Below, piece by piece: positions 25,736 through 33,906 of a stretch of 61,899 bases of DNA. The stretch is from contig NZ_CAJLKP010000032.1 in NCBI RefSeq assembly GCF_905207245.1, positions 1 to 61,899 of the forward strand, written 5' to 3'. Within the stretch, counting starts at the first letter, position 1, and each line of letters opens with the position of its first letter. This DNA comes from an uncultured Bacteroides sp. GTDB taxonomy: Bacteria; Bacteroidota; Bacteroidia; Bacteroidales; Bacteroidaceae. Made by a program: the position numbers and the translations under genes. The notes under the pieces are model-generated. The model searched no databases. It saw only the letters and a program-made list of their open reading frames with translations, and was not told where the DNA came from.

Positions 25736-26060
25736 AATGTGATACGACTTTAAGTCCGATAATTGAGCCGATCAGTGTCACAATGAAAAACACTCTCCAT
25801 GCAGTGGCTGGTTCTTTGAATATCAATATACCCGCCAATACGGTTCCCACTGCGCCTATTCCCGTCCATACTGCGTAAGCCGTACCGATAGGTAGGATTT
25901 GTGTTGCTTTTATCAACAAATACATGCTGATACTCATAGAAATCAGGAAACCGGTCAGCCACCAGTACATCTCGCTTCCGGTTGTTTCTTTCACTTTGCC
26001 TATGCACGATGTAAATGCCACTTCAAACAGTCCGGCAACAACTAAATATATCCAACTCAT
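25734..26060 (-). CDS. Small multidrug resistance (SMR) transporter, Gdx/SugE-like
   Basis: 108 aa with start at 26060. Four membrane helices; Glu13 in helix 1 is the proton/substrate-coupling residue of the family. The stretch LPIGTAYAVWTGIGAVGTVL and ending GLKVVSH closely follow SugE/Gdx guanidinium exporters rather than EmrE. No guanidine riboswitch is seen in the 70-bp upstream gap. The Crp/Fnr gene precedes it in the same direction and may regulate it. Confidence 0.85.
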   Translation of the reverse strand: MSWIYLVVAGLFEVAFTSCIGKVKETTGSEMYWWLTGFLISMSISMYLLIKATQILPIGTAYAVWTGIGAVGTVLAGILIFKEPATAWRVFFIVTLIGSIIGLKVVSH

Positions 26061-26130
26061 AACTTTTGATTTTGGGTACAAAGGTCATGAATTGCTTTGA
26101 CTTCCTGTTTAACAAATGATAAAAAGTGAT

Positions 26131-26694
26131 TTACCGGAACTTCGCCCGGATACGGCTCAGGCTGACTTGGGTAATGCCGAGATATGAAGCGATATATCCC
26201 AACTGTACCCTTTGCAGTAGGTCGGGGTTATTATTCATTAGTTCCCTGTACCGTTCTGTGGATGTTTTGAGCTGCCTGCTGATGAACCGTTCTTCGGTTT
26301 TGAGCAGTTCTTGTTCTGCAAATTTTCGTCCCCAGTTGGATATGTGTATGTCCTTGCCAAAGAGTTCGTGTAAGGCTTGTTTCTTCACCTCATACAATTC
26401 GCATTCTTCCAGGAGTTCTATATTCTCATAACCTTTCCGGTCGTTCACATAGCTTTTCATCGAAACCACTGTATCGCCTTCACGTCCAAACCAGAACGTG
26501 ATTTCGTTATCCTCCATTTCAGTGTAAGCACGTACAATCCCCCGCTTGATAAAATATACTTTGGTCTCCACCTTATCCGCTCTGAACAGTATATGCCCTT
26601 TAGGGTAAGTGACCTCGGTAATAATCTCCTTCAACGCATTTTTTGATGGTTCCGGGAGGATGCCTATGTTATCGATAATCTGATTTATATCCAT
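26131..26694 (-). CDS. Crp/Fnr-family transcriptional regulator
   Basis: 187 aa. An N-terminal cyclic-nucleotide-binding-type beta roll (about 20-115) is followed by a long helix and a C-terminal HTH (about 160-187: LGYIASYLGITQVSLSRIRAKFR). The cNMP phosphate-binding cassette is not well conserved, as in many Bacteroides members. The chain ends just after the recognition helix. It lies 70 bp upstream of the SMR gene in the same direction. Confidence 0.85.
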   Translation of the reverse strand: MDINQIIDNIGILPEPSKNALKEIITEVTYPKGHILFRADKVETKVYFIKRGIVRAYTEMEDNEITFWFGREGDTVVSMKSYVNDRKGYENIELLEECELYEVKKQALHELFGKDIHISNWGRKFAEQELLKTEERFISRQLKTSTERYRELMNNNPDLLQRVQLGYIASYLGITQVSLSRIRAKFR

Positions 26695-26761
26695 ATGGGT
26701 GCTATTTATCTGATTGATTTGCTAAACGCAAATATAGGGAATTTCTGCTGATATGAGAAAA

Positions 26762-26861
26762 TGCCTATGTTTTTATATGAATATTCTATTTTTTTTGCCT
26801 ATGTTTTTAGACTGTTTTCTATTTATTTTGCCTATGTTTTTAGTTTAAACTTATATCTTTG
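26762..26861 (+). repeat. Three 33-34 bp direct repeats running into the AAA-ATPase promoter
   Basis: TGCCTATGTTTTTA starts at 26762, 26796 and 26829, spaced 34 and 33 bp. Copies 1 and 2 also share the following sequence up to TTCTATTT, so the true unit is 33-34 bp. The third copy covers the -33 region of TATCTTTG (26854-26861), the -7 box of the ATPase gene. This looks like an operator array or a repeat element owned by the downstream gene. Confidence 0.8.
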
Positions 26862-26874
26862 TAGTTGAATAACA

Positions 26875-28224
26875 ATGCTTTCTATGTTTAGAAGAGATAT
26901 TTATAAAAAAATGCAGGAATGGGCGGAACGTAAAGGTCGTAAACCATTGGTGCTACGCGGTGCCCGCCAAGTTGGGAAAACGACTGTAGTTAATGAGTTT
27001 GCGCAGCAATTCGAGAACTATCTTCACTTGAATCTTGAACGTGAAGAAGATGCACGATTATTTTTGAGTACAGATAAAGTACAGGAAATAGTCAAGATTG
27101 CTTGTTTCCAAAAAAATATCCTTTTGCGTGAGGGGCGGACATTGCTTTTCATTGATGAGATACAAAATGTGCCTAAAGCAGTGGCTTTACTGAGATATTT
27201 CTATGAGGACATGCCGGAATTATATGTAATAGCTGCCGGTTCCCGTTTACAGTCCCTACTTAAAGAACGGATATCTTTTCCGGTGGGGAGAGTGGAGTAC
27301 ATGCAGCTTGCTCCTTGTACGTTCGGTGAATATCTGACAGCGATGGGAGATGAACAATATCGTACGGCAATAGATAAAGTGAATTTACCGTCTGTGCTGC
27401 ATGAAGAAGCAATGTCCCGTTTTCATCGTTATGCTCTTATAGGAGGAATGCCCGAAGTGGTGGCGGATTATGTAGTGAATGGTGACCTTGTGCGTTTGAA
27501 ATCTATTTATAATTCCCTTTTGAAGGGTTATAATGAGGATGTTGAGAAGTATGCTCCCACTCAATTGCAAACGCAGGTTATTCGCCATATCCTTAAAACG
27601 GGTTGGAATAAGGCGGGACAGACGATTAAATTAGGAAATTTTGGAGAGTCTAATTATAATTCTAAAGATGTGCGTGAGGCTTTTGGCATTATGGAGAAAA
27701 CCTTTATCCTAAACTTGGTTTATCCTATTACGGCAGTGTCTGCTCCGGCATTACCAGCTTTGAAACGTGCGCCTAAACTAATGTGGCTGGATACCGGTTT
27801 GGTTAATTTTGCGGCTAACATCCAAACTGAGTTTTTGCATGACCGTACTTTAATGGATACGTGGCAGGGAGCTGTGGCTGAACATATTGTTGGGCAACAA
27901 TTGCGTGTGTTGTTAGATGATTTATATATTTCAGATTTATATTTTTGGGTGAGAGACAAACAAGGTTCCAATGCAGAAACTGACTTTGTATGGCAAAATG
28001 GCACGCAAATTATTCCTATAGAAGTGAAATGTGGAAACAATGTTCATCTGCGTTCCCTGCATTCGTTTATAGACTTGTCAGGTGGAAATCTGGCTATCCG
28101 TATTTGGAATGGTGGATATTCTGTGGACGATGTGAAGACTGCTTCCGGCAGGGTATTCCGACTGATAAACCTTCCTTTCTATTACGTAGGAAGTCTGCAA
28201 AGAGTACTGGAGTTGAATCTATAG
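26875..28224 (+). CDS. AAA-type ATPase with DUF4143 (PD-(D/E)XK-like) C terminus
   Basis: 449 aa. The Walker A GARQVGKTT lies at 29-37 and Walker B LLFIDEIQ at about 91-98; this is the AAA_14 domain. The C-terminal DUF4143 contains the nuclease-like signature ETDFVWQNG...IIPIEVKCG (about 365-385). These widespread ATPases have no firm function. The start codon lies 14 bp after the -7 box, giving a very short leader. A later ATG (26884) is possible. Located in an accessory region beside mobile-DNA remnants. Confidence 0.88.
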   Translation: MLSMFRRDIYKKMQEWAERKGRKPLVLRGARQVGKTTVVNEFAQQFENYLHLNLEREEDARLFLSTDKVQEIVKIACFQKNILLREGRTLLFIDEIQNVPKAVALLRYFYEDMPELYVIAAGSRLQSLLKERISFPVGRVEYMQLAPCTFGEYLTAMGDEQYRTAIDKVNLPSVLHEEAMSRFHRYALIGGMPEVVADYVVNGDLVRLKSIYNSLLKGYNEDVEKYAPTQLQTQVIRHILKTGWNKAGQTIKLGNFGESNYNSKDVREAFGIMEKTFILNLVYPITAVSAPALPALKRAPKLMWLDTGLVNFAANIQTEFLHDRTLMDTWQGAVAEHIVGQQLRVLLDDLYISDLYFWVRDKQGSNAETDFVWQNGTQIIPIEVKCGNNVHLRSLHSFIDLSGGNLAIRIWNGGYSVDDVKTASGRVFRLINLPFYYVGSLQRVLELNL

Positions 28225-28634
28225 TATCGATTATCATATGGGTATTATTTTTGTTCATAGCCACAAAGGTAATACAATAAATCGTATTTGGTCTGCGTGA
28301 TGCTTCATCCGGTTCATATTGGTATTGTTTGGCTGATATTTCATACAAATGCTACACAAGACCACTTTCCGGAGACATTTTCTTACCGAACAGGTATCCG
28401 AGTAGTACTGTGTGTGTCTTAATGCGTTGATAACAAGTGATATATCTCTTCGAGTGAACAGCAAACCGTATCGTTGACCGTACATGATATAATAATATAA
28501 AGAAAAAAAGAGGAATATATAAATATATTTTTCCTACATTTCCGGTTTTGAGTTGCCTCATATATGTTTTTAGCCATCATCTTCCATGCTCTATCATCAC
28601 CACTGAAGAGTTACTTAATGCATTATGTTGTTTC

Positions 28635-28653
28635 ATTTTGATTAGTTACTTAA
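28635..28653 (+). repeat. Left copy of a perfect 19-bp inverted repeat
   Basis: ATTTTGATTAGTTACTTAA is the exact reverse complement of 28931-28949. A partial copy, GAGTTACTTAA, lies at 28609-28619. It may be an IS end or one side of an invertible segment. Confidence 0.75.
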
Positions 28654-28782
28654 TATTTAAACCAAGGTATTCTTCTCTTTTTCTTGATTTCCTCTTCCTT
28701 CGTCTACGTCCTCTTCTCTTCTGTATATATTGGATATTTTCTCTTAGCAGATTCGGTTCATTCCCGTTAAATAGACTATTTA

Positions 28783-28820
28783 ACCGAATTTATACCGAGT
28801 ATATACCGAGTTTGTACCGA
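28783..28820. repeat. ACCGA motif repeated four times with exact 11-bp steps
   Basis: ACCGA at 28783, 28794, 28805 and 28816. An inverted TCGGT occurs at 28753-28757. All lie on one face of the helix, as in the GTACC array at 3103-3129. Confidence 0.7.
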
Positions 28821-28930
28821 ATTTGATATATACACAACCTCTTTCAATGATTTCTGAATAGTAAGTGCTGATTTAAAATTAATTCAAGAAATGCGAATAG
28901 AACCCTATCATTTTATGTCATATTTTTTAG

Positions 28931-28949
28931 TTAAGTAACTAATCAAAAT
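28931..28949 (-). repeat. Right copy of the 19-bp inverted repeat
   Basis: TTAAGTAACTAATCAAAAT overlaps the stop codon of the IS630-type transposase remnant (28943-28945), consistent with a terminal repeat of that element. No matching opposite end was found to its right. Confidence 0.7.
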
Positions 28950-29156
28950 AAAGCCGCATAATGGCTAAAGTTAATACTCAGTCGTGTTCCTATAGCCGCC
29001 AAAGTCCTGTTGGTGGCATAAAAAAGCGATTCCATAAAGGACATAGCTTTCCGTGCAGATATGAGATTCGTCACCATAGAAGAGGTCGATCGCTCCTTTT
29101 ATCAAAAAGATCATGCTTTTGCTTGGATTAATAAAGGCAAAATATAAACTTTGCAA
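28943..29156 (-). pseudogene. IS630-family transposase remnant, internally deleted
   Basis: The upstream part reads KGAIDLFYGDESHICTESYVLYG, the DES catalytic region of IS630-type DDE transposases. Near 29025 the frame changes and continues as SLFYATNRTLAAIGTRLSIN followed by FSHYAALF and a stop, the usual C terminus of the same family. The roughly 100 residues between, with the other catalytic acids, are missing. N-terminal parts are not recognisable. The copy is dead. Confidence 0.7.
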
Positions 29157-29565
29157 ACGGAAATGAGCCGTTATTTGGTAAGTAATTCTATCGCAACACT
29201 ATGTTCTATAATGGATAACGTATTTCTCACTTCTGACTTTGTGTTTTCTGGCAGTAGAAATTAGCTTACGATTTTCCCTGTCGACCTTCTCATTCTCGAA
29301 GGGTTTCAGATAAGTTTCCATTCACGGACATTGCACCGCAGGATATCTTCTATCTTCTTTCAATTCGTCAATGACCTCCGCCATATACAGCGAAGGGTCC
29401 ATCCTTCCGTCATCTTTTTCAATCCTTTTTGTATTCATTACTTTTATCATTTAAAGTTGCACACTACGAAGTGAGTCCTGAAAACAGGAACCACAAGCGT
29501 AATGTTTGTGAATACAAAGTAAAGAAAGTGGGGGGAAAGAGAAATTAAACAATTCCGCTAGCGAA

Positions 29566-30141
29566 TTATTTCCTTCTTTTCAGACCTGCTCGTATTCTGC
29601 TCAAAGATTGTGGTGTGATGTATAAGTACGATGCAAGATGTTTCAGTGGAACATCTTGCAATAATTCCGGGTTCTCTTCCATTAAAGTCAGATAACGTTC
29701 CTTGGCGCTGGGGGTGCCATATGCCACAGTATAACCATCAATAAGCAGGACTTCCTGTTCAAAAATCTTTCTGCCGAAATTGGCTAATGCAATAGATTTA
29801 TTGAAGAGATCCTCCAGTGTGGACTTAGCAATGCAGTAGGCAGTACTTTCATTTACAGATTCAATATTAACCAAAGATACTTCGTTGTTGACGTATCCCC
29901 AAGAACAAAAGGCTATCTCACCTGTTCCGGCAAACCAGAGAGAACTTTCGGTTCCATCCATCATGTAGTAAGAACGCCAGATACCTTTCTTTAGAATGTA
30001 GAAATTGGTATTACGTTCCCCTTCTTTTACAATTGTTTCCCCTTTGCCGAAATGATATTCTGTCATGTGTGACAAAAGTTCACGCAGGCTTTCTTCCGGG
30101 AGTCTGTATCTTTGGCAGAATTTCTTTATCATCGTTTCCAT
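29566..30141 (-). CDS. Crp/Fnr-family transcriptional regulator (second copy)
   Basis: 191 aa. A cyclic-nucleotide-binding-like beta roll (about 20-120: GETIVKEGERNTNFYILKKG) is followed by a C-terminal HTH (about 163-191: LKHLASYLYITPQSLSRIRAG). Its start codon lies inside the 3' end of the MATE gene (62-nt overlap), implying translational coupling. It resembles the Crp/Fnr gene at 26131 in layout, and again stands next to a drug-type exporter. Confidence 0.85.
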   Translation of the reverse strand: METMIKKFCQRYRLPEESLRELLSHMTEYHFGKGETIVKEGERNTNFYILKKGIWRSYYMMDGTESSLWFAGTGEIAFCSWGYVNNEVSLVNIESVNESTAYCIAKSTLEDLFNKSIALANFGRKIFEQEVLLIDGYTVAYGTPSAKERYLTLMEENPELLQDVPLKHLASYLYITPQSLSRIRAGLKRRK

Positions 30142-31513
30142 GTGGCAAAGATACTATATTTTTTTTGCGCTTCCTTTTCGCTTTTATATAAATAATGAGT
30201 ATGAAGAGGGTGGTGAGTAACTCTGCCAATGGGGTTGCCAGCCAAATGCCCGGATTGCCAAGGAGTAGGGGAAGACCGAAGAAACAGACTGTCAATAGGA
30301 CGAAACCGCGTAGTAGAGTGATGATGGTGGCATATCGTGCCCGTTCCACGCTTTGGAAGTATCCGATGGAAACAATGTTGACGGCGAAGAATACGAACCC
30401 GGTAGCATAGAGAGGAAGTCCTTTGCTGGCTATTTCGTAAGCCGGATAACTGCGCTCAATGAACATAGAGACAATTTCCGGGCTGAACAATGCTGTTATC
30501 AGCGCAAAGACTGCACCGCAACCGATGGCTGTTTTCAGTGCCAGCAGATAGGCACAGCGGACGCGGGTTTCTTCGTGGAGTCCATGATTGTAACTGATGA
30601 TGGGTTGTGCCGACTGGGCAATGGCATTGTACACCATAAATATAATAGGAAAGAAGTAACAGGCAATGCTGAATGCTGCCACACCTTCTTCTTTCAGATA
30701 GTGTATAAATACGATATTGCCGACAAACATCATACAGGCAATAGCGACTTCGCACAGGAATGCGGAGGAACCCAAACGGCACATATAGCCTATGTTACGG
30801 CGGGTCAGTTGCATACTTTTGCGGCTTAGTTTCACTGGGTAAAAGTGTAGGGTACATTTGCGACGGGAGAGGTAGACGATTATCATCAGTGCGCCAACCG
30901 TAGTACCGATGGCACTGGCAATGGCTGCGCCGAACATTCCCCAACCAAAATGGAAGATGAACAGGTAATCAAGAATGATATTCAGGATGGCAGCCACTAC
31001 GTTGCACATCATAGCAAAGTTAGGCGAACCGTCCAGTCGCAAGAAGAACATGCCTGAGTTGAGCAGGGCAGTAAATGCCGAGAACGGGACAAACCACACC
31101 ATATATTCTATTGCCAATGGGGCCAGCCGTTCCGAACCGCCCAATAGCTGCACTACCTGCGGAGCAAAGCAACAGAATAGGGTAGAGGTTGTTAGCAATA
31201 ATAGTGAGGATATGACTATAGATTGTGTGATATTGATGCGGGCGGCTTTCACCTTTCCATGAGATAGGTGGATGGATGCCACAACAGATGCTCCTACACC
31301 AAACATTAATCCGATGCCGGTGGAGAATAACCATAACGGTGACACAATGTTTACTGCTGCAAGTGCATCACTACCGATACCTCTTCCTACGAATATACCG
31401 TCTGTAATTACAAATAAGGCAGAAAATATCATGCCCAGTACAGTAGGAAGTAATAATTTGCGGAACAATGCCGCGATGTCCATGTTTTTAAAATCAATGC
31501 TATCTTTTTCCAT
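30080..31513 (-). CDS. MATE-family efflux transporter
   Basis: 477 aa with start at 31513; an in-frame ATG nine codons earlier is less likely. Twelve predicted membrane helices in two MatE halves (for example ITDGIFVGRGIGSDALAAVN near the N terminus). MATE proteins expel cationic drugs or metabolites using Na+ or H+ gradients. The C-terminal tail (KRKRKKNIVSLPHGNDDKE) is encoded over the start of the Crp/Fnr gene and may have been extended by a frame change. Confidence 0.88.
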   Translation of the reverse strand: MEKDSIDFKNMDIAALFRKLLLPTVLGMIFSALFVITDGIFVGRGIGSDALAAVNIVSPLWLFSTGIGLMFGVGASVVASIHLSHGKVKAARINITQSIVISSLLLLTTSTLFCCFAPQVVQLLGGSERLAPLAIEYMVWFVPFSAFTALLNSGMFFLRLDGSPNFAMMCNVVAAILNIILDYLFIFHFGWGMFGAAIASAIGTTVGALMIIVYLSRRKCTLHFYPVKLSRKSMQLTRRNIGYMCRLGSSAFLCEVAIACMMFVGNIVFIHYLKEEGVAAFSIACYFFPIIFMVYNAIAQSAQPIISYNHGLHEETRVRCAYLLALKTAIGCGAVFALITALFSPEIVSMFIERSYPAYEIASKGLPLYATGFVFFAVNIVSIGYFQSVERARYATIITLLRGFVLLTVCFFGLPLLLGNPGIWLATPLAELLTTLFILIIYIKAKRKRKKNIVSLPHGNDDKEILPKIQTPGRKPA

Positions 31514-31524
31514 AATATGTATGT

Positions 31525-31556
31525 TAGTTACGAGATACAAGTTACGGGCTACGGGG
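31525..31556. repeat. Solitary arm of an ACGAGCTACAAG-type palindromic element
   Basis: AGTTACGAGATACAAGTTACGG resembles the left arms at 24609 and 57863, but no right arm or core follows. It may be a decayed copy. Confidence 0.5.
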
Positions 31557-31638
31557 CCTAAATCGTCTGCAAAAGTAGCGCATTTCTATAGGACAGTGAT
31601 TAACAATTGGTAATTTACGACAGAAAAGTGAAGAATAA

Positions 31639-31712
31639 TTCTGCCAAACTGACAGCATTCCTGCCAAGCAATAAAATTACAACCCCTCTGAACAATTTGG
31701 CACGACGTTTGT
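31639..31712 (+). promoter_or_regulatory. -24/-12-like promoter of dnaK with two upstream motifs
   Basis: TGGCACGACGTTTGT (31698-31712) matches the sigma54 pattern except that the -12 GC is GT. TTCTGCCAAA (31639-31648) and TTCCTGCCAAG (31658-31668) resemble the TTTCTGACAAA copies upstream of clpB. GACGTTTG could also serve as an imperfect vegetative -7 box. Confidence 0.45.
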
Positions 31713-31723
31713 CTTTCTATTGG

Positions 31724-31744
31724 CGTCTGCTGCTGAGGCAGACG
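31724..31744 (+). other. Stem-loop in the dnaK leader
   Basis: CGTCTGC-TGCTGAG-GCAGACG forms a perfect 7-bp stem with a 7-nt loop, 41 bp before the dnaK ATG. It is not the CIRCE element and has no T tract. Confidence 0.55.
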
Positions 31745-31784
31745 AGATGAAACTTGAATAATAACAAATAAAATAGTAACGATC

Positions 31785-33707
31785 ATGGGAAAAATTATTG
31801 GTATTGACTTAGGAACTACAAACTCTTGCGTTTCCGTATTTGAAGGAAACGAACCTGTAGTAATTGCAAACAGTGAAGGAAAACGCACTACTCCGTCTAT
31901 CGTAGCATTCGTAGATGGTGGCGAGCGTAAAATAGGTGACCCTGCAAAACGTCAGGCTATCACGAACCCGACGAGAACCGTGTTCTCAATCAAACGTTTC
32001 ATGGGTGAATCATGGGATCAGGTACAAAAAGAAATAGCCCGCATGCCTTATAAGGTGGTGAAGGGTGACAACAATATGCCGCGTGTAGATATAGACGGCC
32101 GTCTGTATACTCCGCAGGAAATTTCAGCTATGATTCTTCAGAAAATGAAGAAAACTGCTGAGGACTATTTGGGACAGGAAGTGACGGAAGCTGTTATCAC
32201 CGTTCCGGCTTACTTCTCCGATTCTCAGCGTCAGGCTACCAAAGAAGCCGGTCAGATTGCCGGTCTGGAAGTGAAGCGTATCGTGAACGAACCGACAGCC
32301 GCTGCATTGGCCTACGGTATCGATAAAGCGAACAAAGATATGAAGGTTGCCGTATTCGACCTTGGTGGTGGTACATTTGATATCTCTGTCCTTGAATTCG
32401 GTGGTGGTGTGTTCGAAGTTTTGTCAACGAATGGTGATACTCACCTCGGTGGTGATGACTTTGACCACGTAATCATCAACTGGTTGGTAGAAGAATTCAA
32501 GAACGACGAAGGTGCTGACCTAACTCAGGATCCGATGGCTATGCAACGTCTGAAAGAGGCTGCTGAAAAAGCTAAGATTGAATTGTCTTCTTCTACAAGC
32601 ACTGAAATCAACTTGCCGTATATCATGCCGGTAGGTGGTGTGCCCAAACACTTGGTTAAAACTTTGACCCGTGCTAAGTTTGAAGCTCTGGCTCATAATT
32701 TGATTCAGGCTTGTCTGGAACCCTGTAAGAAGGCTATGTCTGATGCTGGTTTGAACAATGCTGATATTGACGAAGTAATCCTTGTAGGTGGTTCTTCTCG
32801 TATTCCGGCTGTACAGAAGCTGGTTGAAGACTTCTTCGGTAAGGCTCCTTCCAAAGGTGTGAACCCGGATGAAGTAGTAGCTGTGGGGGCTGCTGTGCAG
32901 GGTGCTGTATTGACGGATGAGATTAAAGGTGTGGTATTGCTGGATGTTACTCCGCTGTCTATGGGTATCGAAACTCTGGGTGGTGTAATGACAAAACTGA
33001 TTGATGCGAATACCACTATTCCGTGTAAGAAGAGTGAGACCTTCTCTACGGCTGCCGACAACCAGACGGAAGTTACCATCCATGTATTGCAGGGTGAACG
33101 TCCGATGGCTGCACAAAACAAATCTATCGGTCAGTTCAATCTGACAGGTATTGCTCCGGCACGTCGCGGTGTTCCTCAAATTGAGGTAACGTTCGATATC
33201 GATGCTAACGGTATCTTGAAGGTATCTGCCAAGGATAAAGCTACCGGTAAGGAACAAGCTATCCGTATCGAAGCTTCCAGCGGTTTGAGTAAGGAAGAAA
33301 TCGACAAGATGAAGGCTGAAGCAGAAGCCAATGCAGAAGCTGATAAGAAAGAACGTGAAAAGATTGACAAGCTGAATCAGGCTGACTCAATGATTTTCAC
33401 TACTGAAAATCAGTTGAAAGAGTTGGGTGATAAATTGCCGGCTGATAAGAAGGCTCCGATTGAAGCTGCTTTGCAGAAATTGAAAGATGCTCACAAGGCA
33501 CAGGATTTGGCAGCAGTAGATACTGCCATGGCAGAATTGAACACTGCATTCCAAGCTGCAAGCGCTGAGATGTATGCACAGAGTGGTGCCCAAGGTGGTG
33601 CTCAGGCTGGGCCGGACATGAATGGTGGACAACAAGCTGGTGGTGCTCAGAATGGCAGCAAGCATGATAGTGACGTGCAGGATGCTGATTTTGAGGAAGT
33701 TAAGTGA
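31785..33707 (+). CDS. dnaK: Chaperone DnaK (Hsp70)
   Basis: 640 aa. The N-terminal signature IGIDLGTTNSCVSVFEGNEP, the phosphate loop VFDLGGGTFDIS (about 193) and GGSSRIP are all present. The substrate-binding domain is complete, with a Gly/Gln-rich linker (SGAQGGAQAGPDMNGGQQ) and C-terminal EEVK. It is monocistronic here: dnaJ and grpE are not adjacent. The upstream region resembles that of clpB, suggesting shared stress control. Confidence 0.98.
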   Translation: MGKIIGIDLGTTNSCVSVFEGNEPVVIANSEGKRTTPSIVAFVDGGERKIGDPAKRQAITNPTRTVFSIKRFMGESWDQVQKEIARMPYKVVKGDNNMPRVDIDGRLYTPQEISAMILQKMKKTAEDYLGQEVTEAVITVPAYFSDSQRQATKEAGQIAGLEVKRIVNEPTAAALAYGIDKANKDMKVAVFDLGGGTFDISVLEFGGGVFEVLSTNGDTHLGGDDFDHVIINWLVEEFKNDEGADLTQDPMAMQRLKEAAEKAKIELSSSTSTEINLPYIMPVGGVPKHLVKTLTRAKFEALAHNLIQACLEPCKKAMSDAGLNNADIDEVILVGGSSRIPAVQKLVEDFFGKAPSKGVNPDEVVAVGAAVQGAVLTDEIKGVVLLDVTPLSMGIETLGGVMTKLIDANTTIPCKKSETFSTAADNQTEVTIHVLQGERPMAAQNKSIGQFNLTGIAPARRGVPQIEVTFDIDANGILKVSAKDKATGKEQAIRIEASSGLSKEEIDKMKAEAEANAEADKKEREKIDKLNQADSMIFTTENQLKELGDKLPADKKAPIEAALQKLKDAHKAQDLAAVDTAMAELNTAFQAASAEMYAQSGAQGGAQAGPDMNGGQQAGGAQNGSKHDSDVQDADFEEVK

Positions 33708-33734
33708 TTATTCGCATAATTTAAGCAATATATT

Positions 33735-33781
33735 AAAAGGGAAAAGCTGTAAATCTATGATTTATGGCTTTTCTCTTTTTT
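33735..33781 (+). terminator. Intrinsic terminator after dnaK
   Basis: AAAAGGGAAAAGC pairs with GGCTTTTCTCTTTT, followed by a T tract. Confidence 0.8.
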
Positions 33782-33832
33782 GATACCTTTATTTCTTTTA
33801 CAAGAATAAATCTATAATTTTATATCTGATAT

Positions 33833-33863
33833 TTTGTCTTACATGATAATTTATTTACCTTTG
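33833..33863 (+). promoter_or_regulatory. Promoter of the GH31 gene
   Basis: TTTG (33833-33836), 19 bp, TACCTTTG (33856-33863): a full match to the Bacteroides consensus, 43 bp upstream of the ATG at 33907. Confidence 0.8.
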
Positions 33864-33906
33864 ATTGAAGAAGACATTCATAACCTTAATATATAAAGAA
33901 AAAGAC

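Larger units (their letters stand above)
28225..29565. other. Decayed accessory region without an intact gene
   Basis: About 1.3 kb, AT-rich, with many stops in all frames. It holds an 11-bp phased motif array (28783-28820), a pair of 19-bp inverted repeats (28635-28653 and 28931-28949) and an internally deleted IS630-type transposase remnant. On the minus strand near 29325-29450 a broken frame begins MNTKRIEKDDGRMDPSLYMA, perhaps an integrase N-terminal fragment. Other short open frames here look accidental. Confidence 0.6.

Noticed and set aside
26061..26130. A guanidine riboswitch upstream of the Gdx/SugE-like gene
   Set aside because: The gap of 70 bp shows no such structure.
26762..26861. 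A CRISPR array
   Set aside because: Only three units with no unique spacers of constant length, and no cas genes in the window.
28548..28826. A 92-codon plus-strand open frame in the decayed region
   Set aside because: Phe/Leu/Ser-rich translation of AT-rich DNA, no family similarity, and it runs across the inverted repeat and the phased array.
31724..31744. A CIRCE/HrcA operator at dnaK
   Set aside because: The stem-loop sequence (CGTCTGC/GCAGACG, 7-nt loop) does not match the CIRCE arms or spacing.
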